Below, piece by piece: positions 44,498-53,860 of a stretch of 64,000 nucleotides of DNA. The position numbers and the translations under genes are program-made. The DNA lies in the NCBI RefSeq assembly GCF_023716865.1, contig NZ_CP092417.1, forward strand, positions 6,494,501-6,558,500. Direction: 5' to 3'. The stretch's first letter is position 1, and each line of letters starts with the position of its first letter. This DNA comes from Endozoicomonas sp. SCSIO W0465. Its GTDB lineage: Bacteria > Pseudomonadota > Gammaproteobacteria > Pseudomonadales > Endozoicomonadaceae. The notes under the pieces were generated by a model. It saw nothing but the letters and a program-made list of their open reading frames with translations. It did no database searches and was not told the DNA's origin.

Positions 44498-46384
44498 TTA
44501 TCTGGATTGGTTTTGCTTCCTGAGTTGCATACTGGCAATTTTAACCGCCATGGGGGATGCAACCAGAGAAAACTCTGTTTTAGCCACTTCCTGTATTTTT
44601 TGTCGCTCGTCTTTGAGCCTTTGCTTTTTTGTCTTAAATCCAAAAAAACAACCATTGTCTTTTGATATTACCGGTTGTGACAAATCAGGCTCAATTTCCT
44701 GCCAGATACAGTCAAAGGTTGTTTTATAGATTATTTTAAGCTCATCATCGGAAATAGTGTCCAGAATTGAATCTATCTGGTCATACAAGTCCATCATCAC
44801 CTTTTCATAGAATTTTCTCAGCTTCTCACACTGAGCGTCGGACGTTACTATTGTATCCACAGGTAAGGCTACTTTTTCCCTGACTTCCCTGACTCCGGGA
44901 AATCCTTCTTTCTCTTTACGATAATTCACAATCTGACGAACCAACTGTCGATAAAATATCAGCGGATCTTTTTCCTGCAGACCTGAGCGCAGCTTTTCAA
45001 ATGCCAATTTTACTGAAAAACCCAAACTTCCCTGATCCTGACTTGGGCTAACAGGTGATAATCCTTCAGCATCAGGAGTAAAGGAGGGATCGGCAATTGT
45101 TAATAGTTTCAAAATCCCTTTATATATTTCTGCTATTTTCCTGCTTTTAATAGCGCCATCATCAGCCAGAACATCACCAAGCACGGTTTTCAAAACGGTC
45201 TTAACAGAGCCTTCAGGAAGTTGCTCATAATGATAATAAAACTCTGAAAACTTATTCTGTAAATGACCAGCCATATTGAGAAGCTCAAGGACTGCACCTT
45301 TTTCCTCTGCCGTAAGGGTGCTGTTAAGGTAATATCGTTGCACCCCTTTTTCAGTAAGCCCAAATGCCAAATTGAATTTAGCAATAGCCTTGGTAAACGC
45401 TAATGGAAAATAATGCTCACACTTCTGAAAACCAGGTTTCCTTTTTGCCATGCTTTCCAGCGAGTTACACTCATCAAGGAATTTCCAGAAGTTTTCCGCA
45501 ATCGCAGGCCAGACAGCATCTCGCCGGGTCTCTCCTCTCAGCGTTTTAAAGCCAGCCTCCCCAAGAACCAGTCTCATCACATCTGGAACCTGCTCCAGAT
45601 CCATATTCGCGTCTCTGATCAAATTGTAAGGATCAGACAGCCTGACAAAGGACTGTATGTCCGTAATAGCCCTCATGACGAACACGGGGTCAAGCGCACC
45701 ATTTTGATATGGCTCCACGTCATGGAATCTTGTTGCCCGACCGCTCAGAACAGCTCTGAATGAGAATATTTGCGCTAACTGATGTTGAATTTTTTTCTCT
45801 GGATTTATTGTTTCAAGGGCTGATTGGGTTTGTCTGGAATGTATTGCGGATAAATCAACTTCTCGATTTTTCTTTTTTCGAATAGCCGTTCGTACCACTG
45901 CTTTTCTATCAAAAGGGGTAAATGGGATAAAATTTTGTTTTTCAAACTGATCAACCAACCTGGTAACTGAAACTTTATAATCACTTTCATAACCGGGTGC
46001 ACTTTTCAATTCTTCTCTTTTGTCGAGGCCAGTCTTTTCTTCAAATGATTCAATACATTCCCGGACAGAAACTCCCTCCTTCACTAACTTTTGCCTGCTA
46101 TTTTCCTGTAAACATCCATCACCTTCTTCAAGATCGGACATATAGCCTGAATCATCAGAAGCGATCGAAATACGCCACTCGTTTATATTTTCAGGTGATT
46201 TTTTTCCATGGTAATCATTTAGTCTTTCTACCTCAGAATGATTGTTAACGACTTTGCAATTTTTTGATACGGGAATACCGGCAAATGTTGTCTCTTTCAA
46301 ATTTTTACTGTCCCCCTCACCGCCATAACCGTCATAACCGTCATCATGTGATGGAATACCAGTATCACGCCCTGCTATTTTCAT
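44498..46384 (-). CDS. Large protein of unknown function, candidate effector
   Basis: This 628-residue protein belongs to no family I recognise. Residues 1-110 are hydrophilic and probably disordered, with DDSGYMSDLEEGD (DSGYMS at 78-83), a DSGxxS motif shared with the phosphatase at 24502. The rest is mostly helical, without signal peptide or membrane segments, and has a basic patch RKKKNREV near 168 and KTKKQRLKDERQK near the C terminus. The 130 bases upstream are AT-rich, unlike the core genes. Isolation, AT-rich surroundings and mobile elements on both sides suggest a lineage-specific, possibly delivered protein. Confidence 0.7.
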   Translation of the reverse strand: MKIAGRDTGIPSHDDGYDGYGGEGDSKNLKETTFAGIPVSKNCKVVNNHSEVERLNDYHGKKSPENINEWRISIASDDSGYMSDLEEGDGCLQENSRQKLVKEGVSVRECIESFEEKTGLDKREELKSAPGYESDYKVSVTRLVDQFEKQNFIPFTPFDRKAVVRTAIRKKKNREVDLSAIHSRQTQSALETINPEKKIQHQLAQIFSFRAVLSGRATRFHDVEPYQNGALDPVFVMRAITDIQSFVRLSDPYNLIRDANMDLEQVPDVMRLVLGEAGFKTLRGETRRDAVWPAIAENFWKFLDECNSLESMAKRKPGFQKCEHYFPLAFTKAIAKFNLAFGLTEKGVQRYYLNSTLTAEEKGAVLELLNMAGHLQNKFSEFYYHYEQLPEGSVKTVLKTVLGDVLADDGAIKSRKIAEIYKGILKLLTIADPSFTPDAEGLSPVSPSQDQGSLGFSVKLAFEKLRSGLQEKDPLIFYRQLVRQIVNYRKEKEGFPGVREVREKVALPVDTIVTSDAQCEKLRKFYEKVMMDLYDQIDSILDTISDDELKIIYKTTFDCIWQEIEPDLSQPVISKDNGCFFGFKTKKQRLKDERQKIQEVAKTEFSLVASPMAVKIASMQLRKQNQSR

Positions 46385-46517
46385 TGCAGCCTCCCAAGAC
46401 TACCTTTGAAACTTATACTGGCCACAGAATAATATTTACTGAATAGTTTTATATAAATTCGAACTTAATAAAACTATTTTGATTAATTATTACAAACCAA
46501 TGTAAGGCAAAACCAAA

Positions 46518-47819
46518 CCTGATTACCACTGATCGTACGTCATGACACAGGGAAAGATAATTTAAGAATATACGTGCAGCTTTTCATTCTTTATGTCTAT
46601 AACCCGGTAAAGAAATAATAGAACCTCTCCAGTATTACCGGTGGAGCAGGCATCATGACGGCTTGTTCTCCAGATTATCAACTAAATTCGGTTTCATAAC
46701 CGCTCCGAACAAGCAAAGACCCACATCATCATTCGAAATAATGATATTAATACGTCAACTGACTTTCAATTATCGGTTGATGGCTAACCCGGTTTCCACT
46801 GGACGTCTGGCAGTTTGAGAAGTCGATCCGGCATCGGTGCTGTATTGACTGCAGCCCGACCTAGCCTTGAGATCATTGAAGGCATATCAAAACGCCGGTT
46901 AAACCGATAGTTGAACTCTGATAGATAACGGCCCAGATGCTTGGGGTCGAGCTTATGGTAAGTACCGGTAATCGCTGTTTTCACGTTTCCCAGCATGGTA
47001 TTTACCCAGGTGAACAACTCATTCTCCATGGATGCATGCCCACCACCGGTAATGATGGCTGTGTGCTGGCATCCGGCATCTTCAATACCCCGGAAACAGG
47101 ACAAGCCATCGCTGACGGCCCGGACACCCTTTTTCAGGGCATGTTCTGCCCACTCCTGAATGGTTTTTCGCCGGAAGTTATCAACGGCATTGAACTTCAT
47201 GTAGATAGGGTGGTTATCAGCATCTGTCTGAACTGCGGCCACGAAGGGGGCTTTGTTCTCTGAGCCTCTGCCCCGGCGGCCTCCGTGGCGCTCTCCGCCC
47301 CAATAGGCGTCATCAATCTGAACAAAACCACTCAACTGCCAGCTGTTATCTCTTTCCATCATGACCTGCATGAGTTTGTGTTTCATGCGCAATGCGGCAT
47401 TGTAGGAAATGCCAAGTTGTCGATGAAGCGTCAGGCAAGAAATCCCCGCTTTATTCTGGGTGACGAGATAGATACCCAGAAACCAGGTAGCTAGAGGCAG
47501 CTTTGTTGAGTCAAAGATAGTGTTACTGGTAAGCGAGGTTTGGCAACGGCAGCAATTGCACTGGAATTCAGCTTTCCGGTGAAGCTTGCAGAAACTGCGG
47601 GAGCCACACTTCGGGCATTGGAAGCCATCTGGCCAGCGCCAAGAGGACAGCGCGTTCTCACACTGCTCTTCACTGCCGTAATTAGCCAGAAATTGCATAA
47701 TGCCAAGGCCTTTTTGGAACTGAATGGTGTTTTTACACATCAGTTTTACCTCCAAAACACATGACTATCGACGTTTATTATAGCAGTTGGCTCACGACGT
47801 AGGGTCGGTGGTAATCAGG
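46518..47819 (-). mobile_element. IS1595-family element 'b'
   Basis: The 1,302-bp element has imperfect inverted ends CCTGATTACCAC(T/C)GA and the perfect 8-bp duplication AAACCAAA at 46510-46517 and 47820-47827. A solo copy of its left end lies at 26248. The 238 bp between the left end and the transposase stop hold no gene. Confidence 0.92.
46784..47740 (-). CDS. IS1595-family transposase (element b, ISPna2-like)
   Basis: From the ATG at 47740, after GGAGG, the protein has 318 residues. It starts with a zinc ribbon (CPKCGSRS...CNCC), then VQIDDAYWGGERHGGRRGRG (first Asp), AVSDGLSCF (second Asp) and YLSEFNYRFNRRF, the C-terminal motif of this branch. It differs from element a at 7749. It is intact. 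Confidence 0.92.
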   Translation of the reverse strand: MCKNTIQFQKGLGIMQFLANYGSEEQCENALSSWRWPDGFQCPKCGSRSFCKLHRKAEFQCNCCRCQTSLTSNTIFDSTKLPLATWFLGIYLVTQNKAGISCLTLHRQLGISYNAALRMKHKLMQVMMERDNSWQLSGFVQIDDAYWGGERHGGRRGRGSENKAPFVAAVQTDADNHPIYMKFNAVDNFRRKTIQEWAEHALKKGVRAVSDGLSCFRGIEDAGCQHTAIITGGGHASMENELFTWVNTMLGNVKTAITGTYHKLDPKHLGRYLSEFNYRFNRRFDMPSMISRLGRAAVNTAPMPDRLLKLPDVQWKPG

Positions 47820-47921
47820 AAACCAAAAATACTTTTAATATGAATTAGATCGTAAAAACGATAGAATACTTACAGTATCAAACGAACCGGACAAAACAAT
47901 AAAAATAGTTTGGAGTCTTCC

Positions 47922-48326
47922 ATGAGTCCCAGAAATGAAAATCTTGACAGTGTCCCTACTCCTCAAGGGGAAATGACATTGAAGGTTCTGGCGGATCATC
48001 GTTCCGTCAACAGCAGTGGTGATGTATTTGCCGGCTGGGTGGCCATGCATCTGGATCAGGCAGGGGAGGTCAGCGCCCGTAAAGCCTCCAATGGGGCCAG
48101 AGTCGTGACGGTCAGTATTGGCAGTATGAGCTTTCTCCGGCCCGTTCAGACCGGCGACCTGATCGGGTTCTTTACCCGGGTGACAGAAATCGGCAAAACA
48201 TCGATTAAGGTTGTCGTTGAAGGTTGGATAGAAAACCACCATGGCTGGGAGAAATTGACGGAAACGACGATGGTGTTTGTTGCCATTGATCGGGGTGGAC
48301 GAACCCAGCGGATCAGGAACATCTAG
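47922..48326 (+). CDS. Acyl-CoA thioesterase, hotdog fold (YciA-like)
   Basis: This 134-residue protein starts at the ATG 6 bases after GGAG. VNSSGDVFAGWVAMHLDQAG matches the YciA active-site segment with the catalytic Asp, and MSFLRPVQTGDLIGF is the next conserved block. YciA-type enzymes hydrolyse short and medium acyl-CoAs in the cytoplasm. The IS1595 element ends about 100 bases upstream. Confidence 0.88.
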   Translation: MSPRNENLDSVPTPQGEMTLKVLADHRSVNSSGDVFAGWVAMHLDQAGEVSARKASNGARVVTVSIGSMSFLRPVQTGDLIGFFTRVTEIGKTSIKVVVEGWIENHHGWEKLTETTMVFVAIDRGGRTQRIRNI

Positions 48327-48417
48327 CAGAGGATCAGGAGCCGCCCTAATCTGAAATGGTTCCCGGGACTATAACAAAAGCCGCTACTAACCCGGGAATA
48401 TCCCGTAAGACGTACCT

Positions 48418-49080
48418 TCAGATACACCGCGTCCGGGTCGTAAAAGTCCCGTTCATGGAAAGCTCTAAAGTATCACCCGGTTGCAGAGGACCGACACCTT
48501 CCGGAGTCCCGGTCAGCACGATATCTCCCGGGAGTAATGTGAAATGCCTGCTGATATGGCTCAAAAGCCCGGGAATGGAGGTCAACATATGTGCCGTTGT
48601 CCCTTTCTGTCTCGGCTCTCCATTGACCGTCAGAGAAAACTCAAGATTGGCGGGGTCCCTGATATGTTCAACGGCCACAAAACCAGAGAGTGGGCAGCTG
48701 TTATCAAAGGCCTTGGCGACTTCCCAGGGCAGCCCTTTTGACTTTTGCCGATTTTGCAGATCCCGGAGCGTCAAATCCAGCCCAAGGCCAATAGCCATGA
48801 TAGCCCGGTTGGCCTCATGTTCACTGGCATTGGTCAGCGGCTCCCTGATCAGCAGGCTCACTTCTGTCTCATGATGAACGACCCCACGATTACGGGGTAA
48901 TTGCACTGGCTGCTCAAGGTTAACCATGGCGGTACCGGGTTTAATAAACAGGACCGGATCATCAGGCAGGGGATTATTCAGTTCCTGAACGTGTGCCGCA
49001 TAATTCCGCCCGACACAAACCACCTTGCCAGCAGGAAGGTCAATGCGATCGCCACTGATCCAGTGGTGCCTGTACTTCAT
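48418..49080 (-). CDS. Fumarylacetoacetate hydrolase family protein (YcgM-like)
   Basis: This 220-residue protein is taken from the Met at 49080 after AAGGGAT; an earlier Met adds 15 residues. VCVGRNYAAHVQELNN at the start and HHETEVSLLI with the metal-binding Glu-x-Glu are typical of the small single-domain FAH family, as is LTGTPEGVGPLQPGD. Relatives hydrolyse acylpyruvates or decarboxylate oxaloacetate, using Mg2+ or Mn2+. The exact substrate is uncertain. Confidence 0.9.
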   Translation of the reverse strand: MKYRHHWISGDRIDLPAGKVVCVGRNYAAHVQELNNPLPDDPVLFIKPGTAMVNLEQPVQLPRNRGVVHHETEVSLLIREPLTNASEHEANRAIMAIGLGLDLTLRDLQNRQKSKGLPWEVAKAFDNSCPLSGFVAVEHIRDPANLEFSLTVNGEPRQKGTTAHMLTSIPGLLSHISRHFTLLPGDIVLTGTPEGVGPLQPGDTLELSMNGTFTTRTRCI

Positions 49081-49321
49081 AGTGCATCCCTTATTAACTC
49101 CGGTGATAAAAAATAGAGCATACAATACACGCCATCATCATCATCGGATCTTTATTATTCAATTCTACTGAACCGGAAACCTTGCCGGGGTGATTATTTT
49201 CAAGCCTATCATCCCTTGGGGCAGCTATTGTCCCACGGCTAAAGTCACAGTTAAAGCATCTCACTTTCAAGATACTGTAGTACTATTATTAACACTGGCC
49301 GCACAGTGGAAGGAGCATCGT

Positions 49322-49582
49322 ATGTCAGAAGAGCTGCAACTCAATATCCAGAGCCTTCATGATATTCTGGAAGACTCACCCGTCGATGAATGTACAGCAG
49401 GCGCCTTAAGGCAGATAACTGAAGAGATTAAAATTGCCGTTGCCCAGGCAGAAGGCGATATTCCCATTCAGGGCTACAACGATCAGCTGGAGCAGGAGGC
49501 CATTCGCTTCAGTGAAGACCACCCGGCCCTGACACAAGCCATCCGGCAACTAATGATCACCCTCTCCAGCATGGGTATTTAA
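49322..49582 (+). CDS. DUF4404 family protein
   Basis: This 86-residue cytoplasmic protein starts at the ATG after AAGGAG. It is mostly helical, with FSEDHPALTQAIRQLM near the C terminus, which matches DUF4404. Its function is unknown. The 278 bases after it hold the serA leader and no other gene. Confidence 0.8.
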   Translation: MSEELQLNIQSLHDILEDSPVDECTAGALRQITEEIKIAVAQAEGDIPIQGYNDQLEQEAIRFSEDHPALTQAIRQLMITLSSMGI

Positions 49583-49769
49583 ACACTGTCGTTAGGACAG
49601 CATGGTGACCGCCCCGTGATACAGCTTGCACGCCGATACATCCAGTCGGTTTACTGTCTGTAGCCGACTGCACTGTCGGTAATTACCCGTTCACCGCCTT
49701 TTAGCAAGTACCTTCGCACACAGCCTATGCTATGATGTGCCGCCTGACGCAGCCGGGACTGACCCTGTG

Positions 49770-49811
49770 GTGCGACATGAAAAGTGCGACATTAAAAGTG
49801 CGACATGAAAA
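49770..49811. repeat. Three 14-bp repeats in the serA leader
   Basis: GTGCGACATGAAAA, GTGCGACATTAAAA and GTGCGACATGAAAA follow each other exactly, ending about 50 bases before the serA start. This could be a regulator site array or a slipped duplication. Confidence 0.6.
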
Positions 49812-49860
49812 CGATTAACAAATAAATAACAGCCATGAGCTAACCCATTAAGAGACTGAC

Positions 49861-51090
49861 ATGCCTGAAATATCCCTGGATAAGAGCAAGATTCGTTTTC
49901 TCCTGTTAGAAGGTGTCCACCCGTCTGCTGTCGATATTCTGAAAGCGTCGGGCTATACCAATATCGACTATGTCACCACGTCCCTGCTGCCGGAAGAGCT
50001 CAAGGAACGTATTGCTGATGCACGTTTTGTGGGCATCCGCTCCCGGACACAACTGACCGATGAAATTTTTGCGGCGGCAAAAAAGCTCTGTGCGGTTGGC
50101 TGTTTCTGCATTGGCACCAATCAGGTGGAACTGTCTGCGGCTACACGGCGGGGGATTCCTGTTTTCAACGCGCCCTATTCCAACACCCGCTCAGTGGCTG
50201 AGCTGGTTCTGGCTGAAGCGATTCTCCTGCTGCGTGGAATTCCCGAGAAAAATGCGCTTGCACATCAGGGGGGCTGGCAGAAAACAGCAGGGAATTCCCG
50301 TGAAATTCGCGGTAAAAAGCTGGGTATTATTGGTTATGGCAATATCGGCAGCCAGCTCAGCATCATGGCAGAATCCCTGGGCATGGAAGTCTATTTCTAC
50401 GATGTCGTGACCCGGCTTTCCATGGGCAATGCTACCCAGATCAATGATCTGAATACCCTGCTGGGCATGTGTGACATTGTCAGTCTGCATGTACCGGAAA
50501 CCCGTGATACCCAGTGGATGTTCGGTGAAGCACAGTTTGCCGCCATGAAGGACAACAGCATTCTGATCAATGCTTCCCGGGGCTCTGTGGTGGTTATTGA
50601 AGCACTGGCTGAGTACCTGAAGAACGGCAAGCTGCTCGGTGCAGCCGTTGACGTATTCCCGGAAGAACCTCGGGGTAACGATGATGAATTCATCAGCCCC
50701 CTGCGTGGCATGAATAATGTCATCCTGACGCCCCATATTGGTGGCAGTACCCAGGAAGCACAGGAAAATATTGGCCGGGAGGTTGCTGAGAAGTTCGTTA
50801 TGTACAGCGATATCGGTACAACCCTGTCGTCTGTAAACTTCCCGGAAGTCGCCCTGCCTGCTCACCCCGGTAAGCACCGCCTGCTTCATATCCACCAGAA
50901 TATTCCCGGTATTCTGGGCCAGATTAACCAGATACTGTCTGAAAACCGTATCAACATCAGCGGTCAGTACCTGCAGACCAATGAGTCCGTGGGTTATGTG
51001 GTGATCGATGTTGATGCTGAACACAGTGATATGGCCATGCAGAAGATAAGAGAGATTGAAGGCACCATCCGCTGCCGCGTTCTTTACTGA
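49861..51090 (+). CDS. serA: D-3-phosphoglycerate dehydrogenase SerA
   Basis: This 409-residue protein has nearly the length of the E. coli enzyme. It has the NAD site GIIGYGNIGSQ, the catalytic neighbourhood NASRGSVV and the His-containing PHIGGSTQEAQENIG, and a C-terminal ACT domain (LLHIHQNIPGILGQ... GYVVIDVD) that binds serine for feedback control. It oxidises 3-phosphoglycerate, the first step of serine synthesis. It is monocistronic with a 278-base leader containing 14-bp repeats. Confidence 0.96.
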   Translation: MPEISLDKSKIRFLLLEGVHPSAVDILKASGYTNIDYVTTSLLPEELKERIADARFVGIRSRTQLTDEIFAAAKKLCAVGCFCIGTNQVELSAATRRGIPVFNAPYSNTRSVAELVLAEAILLLRGIPEKNALAHQGGWQKTAGNSREIRGKKLGIIGYGNIGSQLSIMAESLGMEVYFYDVVTRLSMGNATQINDLNTLLGMCDIVSLHVPETRDTQWMFGEAQFAAMKDNSILINASRGSVVVIEALAEYLKNGKLLGAAVDVFPEEPRGNDDEFISPLRGMNNVILTPHIGGSTQEAQENIGREVAEKFVMYSDIGTTLSSVNFPEVALPAHPGKHRLLHIHQNIPGILGQINQILSENRINISGQYLQTNESVGYVVIDVDAEHSDMAMQKIREIEGTIRCRVLY

Positions 51091-51148
51091 TTGGCATCTG
51101 CAAATGCTCAGCCTCCCAGGCTGAGCCCGCTACCTGACGGTTAACATC

Positions 51149-51628
51149 ATGCGTACATTAGCCTTCACCTTATTGATCACACCGCTTCTGCTCACCGGCT
51201 GCTCAGACAATGAGGTAGGCGATGTCAGCCTGGGGCTTTTCACCACCAAGGATATCAAGATCGAGACCTTCAGCGATCCGGTGGTCACCGGTGTCACCTG
51301 CCATATCTCACACGTAAAGGGGAATCTTGATCTCTCTGATCCCTCCGATATGGGCATTTCCTGCCGACAGACAGGTCCGATTACGCTGGACATGATCAAC
51401 AACATCAATATGTCCAAAAGTGGCGAAGTGGTGTTTAAGACATCGAAAAGCATCCTCTGGAAACACCTGAAAATACGGCGTATCTGGAATGAGAAAAACA
51501 AAACACTGATCTATCTGAGCTACTCAACAAAAGAGACTGCCGGCAGTGCAAAACATTCCATGACCACCGTACCCCTTTGGGGAAACCCTGTCTGGGATCA
51601 ATTAAACCAACCTGACACACCTCAATAA
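51149..51628 (+). CDS. creA: CreA family protein
   Basis: This 159-residue protein has a signal peptide ending LLTGC (probable lipoprotein) and the CreA core FTTKDIKIETFSDPVVTGVT followed by CHIS. CreA proteins are periplasmic and of unknown function. The gene ends 53 bases before the DUF5329 gene on the same strand. Confidence 0.88.
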   Translation: MRTLAFTLLITPLLLTGCSDNEVGDVSLGLFTTKDIKIETFSDPVVTGVTCHISHVKGNLDLSDPSDMGISCRQTGPITLDMINNINMSKSGEVVFKTSKSILWKHLKIRRIWNEKNKTLIYLSYSTKETAGSAKHSMTTVPLWGNPVWDQLNQPDTPQ

Positions 51629-51681
51629 CCGGTACCTTCATTTTCCGGTTAGTTTTCATCATTTTTAACAGTCACTGCTCA

Positions 51682-52056
51682 ATGAAAATTATCAGCCTCC
51701 TTTTTGCGCTACTTGTCTCCTTTAACAGCATAAACTCCGTTTCTGCCGATTCAGTCTCCAGCGAAATTGACCATCTTATCGCCTATGTCTCGGCTTCCGG
51801 GTGCAGCTTTATCAGAAACGACAGTAGTCACCCCGCATCTGAGGCAGTGGAGCATATGACCAAGAAGTACCGGTACTTCAGTAAGCGGATTAACAGTGCA
51901 GAAGAATTTATCGAATTCAGTGCCAGTAAGAGTACCCTCTCCGGAGAACCCTACTGGATAAAGTGCCCCGGAACAAAAGAGCAACAGTCCCGTGAATGGC
52001 TGCTCGAAGAGCTACAGCGATACCGGCAGGAGGTCAAAACTGCCACCCACCATTGA
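51682..52056 (+). CDS. DUF5329 family periplasmic protein
   Basis: This 124-residue protein has a signal peptide (about residues 1-22, ending VSA). The mature part has CSFIRNDSSHPASEAVEHM and YWIKCPG, matching DUF5329, with two cysteines that could form a disulfide. Its function is unknown. Confidence 0.8.
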   Translation: MKIISLLFALLVSFNSINSVSADSVSSEIDHLIAYVSASGCSFIRNDSSHPASEAVEHMTKKYRYFSKRINSAEEFIEFSASKSTLSGEPYWIKCPGTKEQQSREWLLEELQRYRQEVKTATHH

Positions 52057-52191
52057 TATGAGTCACTGTGCCTGTCATAGAGCCATTCTTAAAACCCGGT
52101 TCTCACTCTATAATCCCTTCATCTGCAGAGTCCCTGCTGGCTAAGCAGCTCTTTATTCTACCGGGTTCAGTTTCTGAAAAGGCAATAAGTC

Positions 52192-52569
52192 GTGAAAATT
52201 CACCGTATTAATCCTTGTAAACGCTGGTCAGATATTACGGTCTTCAATGGTATCGCTCATTTTGTTGAAGTTGCCGACACGGACACCACTGAAGCTATAA
52301 CAGGGCAGGTCAATCAAATTTTTAATCAGGCCGAGCAGGCCCTGAAAAAAATTGACAGCGACCGGTCACGCATATTGTCCGTAACCATCTATCTTACTGA
52401 CTTTGCCAATTTGCCAGCATTGAATGAAGTCTGGGACGCATGGTTCCCTGAAGGATGTGCGCCAAGCAGGGCATGTGTAAAAGCCGAACTGGCAGACCCG
52501 GAATATCTGGTAGAAATGGCTTTTGTCGTCGCAGCCGGTGAACATTATGCGCATTCTTCACACATCTGA
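52192..52569 (+). CDS. RidA family protein (YjgH-like)
   Basis: This 125-residue protein has PSRACVKAELADPEYLVEM with the RidA Arg and Glu that bind and activate the imine or enamine substrate. The family hydrolyses reactive 2-aminoacrylate-type intermediates; YjgH-like members are less well characterised. The last 23 bases overlap sbcD, suggesting coupling. Confidence 0.87.
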   Translation: MKIHRINPCKRWSDITVFNGIAHFVEVADTDTTEAITGQVNQIFNQAEQALKKIDSDRSRILSVTIYLTDFANLPALNEVWDAWFPEGCAPSRACVKAELADPEYLVEMAFVVAAGEHYAHSSHI

Positions 52570-53860
52570 CTGGCACCTTGGCCAGCACTTTATGGGCAAA
52601 AGCCGGGAAGCAGAACACCAGGCCTTTCTGGACTGGCTGATCGAGCTGGTGCAAGAGCAGCGCATTGATGCCCTGATTATTGCCGGTGATATCTTTGATA
52701 CCGGCACACCACCGAGCTATGCCAGGGGACTGTACAGCCGTTTTATTGTCAGCCTGCGCAATACCCACTGCCAACAGCTTATCGTGATTGGTGGCAACCA
52801 CGACTCAGTAGCGACACTGAATGAGTCGAAAGAGCTGCTGGCCTGCCTGAATACCTTTGTGGTGGGTGGCGTCAGTAAAGACGCCCGGGAACAGGTTCTG
52901 GTGTTGAACAATGGTCAGGGTGATCCCGGTGCAGTCATCTGCGCCATTCCTTTTGTCCGTCCAAGGGATGTTCTGGAAAGTCAGGCGGGAGAGACCGGTG
53001 AGGGTAAACAACAGGCATTGCAACAGGCGATTGCTGCCCACTATCAGACCATTTACACAGAAGCTGAAAAGCTGGCAGGGGAACGTCTGCCCATTATTGC
53101 CACCGGTCATTTAACGACAGTTGGCGGACAACTGAGCGAATCCGTGCGTGAGATTTATATCGGGACTCTGTCAGCATTCCCGGTAGCCGCATTCCCTGAA
53201 GCCCACTACATTGCCCTCGGCCACCTGCACCGGCCACAGGTGGTGGCGAAGCAGGAACATATCCGCTACTCAGGTTCACCAATCCCCCTGAGTTTTGATG
53301 AAGCCGGGTCCGATAAGCAAGTCATTATTGTGGACTTCAAGGGAAATGATCTGAATAAAATTGAGTCCGTTATGGTTCCTGTGTTCAGGCCTCTGATCAG
53401 CCTCAGGGGCTCCCTGGACAGCATTGACCAGCAGCTGGCCGCTCTTGCCAGTGAACGGGCCATTGAGCCAGCCGATGAGCCAGCCAATGAGAATGATCAG
53501 CAGCAGGCGACGCTCAACCCATGGCTGGAGATTGAAATCACCACGGATGCTTACCTCCATGACCTGCAAAGCCGGGTCGAGCAGCTGGTGCTTGCCAGGG
53601 AGGAGCTGTCCTCATTTGAGCTGCTGAGGGTCAGAAGAAAGCGGGAAAAGGCAGCGGCATCCTTAACCGTTGCCGACCAGGAGAGTCTGGCCGAGTTGAA
53701 TGTTGAAGATGTTTTTCAGCAACGGCTTCAGCAGGAAGAGCTTACCGATGAACAATTACAGCAGCTGACCGGTGCGTTTCAGGAAATACTCGAAGACGTG
53801 TTTGCAGCCGATAAAGAGCATCCCATGCTGGCGCACCATGGCCAGAAGGACAACGCCTGA
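52547..53860 (+). CDS. sbcD: Exonuclease subunit SbcD
   Basis: This 437-residue protein is taken from MRILHTSDWHLGQHF; eight upstream codons lie inside ridA. The Mre11-type phosphoesterase motifs SDWHLG, GDIFDTG, GNHDS, TGHL and GHLHRPQ provide the two-metal nuclease site. With SbcC it cuts hairpins and protein-blocked DNA ends, including palindromes formed during replication. The stop overlaps the sbcC start (TGATG). Confidence 0.95.
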   Translation: MRILHTSDWHLGQHFMGKSREAEHQAFLDWLIELVQEQRIDALIIAGDIFDTGTPPSYARGLYSRFIVSLRNTHCQQLIVIGGNHDSVATLNESKELLACLNTFVVGGVSKDAREQVLVLNNGQGDPGAVICAIPFVRPRDVLESQAGETGEGKQQALQQAIAAHYQTIYTEAEKLAGERLPIIATGHLTTVGGQLSESVREIYIGTLSAFPVAAFPEAHYIALGHLHRPQVVAKQEHIRYSGSPIPLSFDEAGSDKQVIIVDFKGNDLNKIESVMVPVFRPLISLRGSLDSIDQQLAALASERAIEPADEPANENDQQQATLNPWLEIEITTDAYLHDLQSRVEQLVLAREELSSFELLRVRRKREKAAASLTVADQESLAELNVEDVFQQRLQQEELTDEQLQQLTGAFQEILEDVFAADKEHPMLAHHGQKDNA

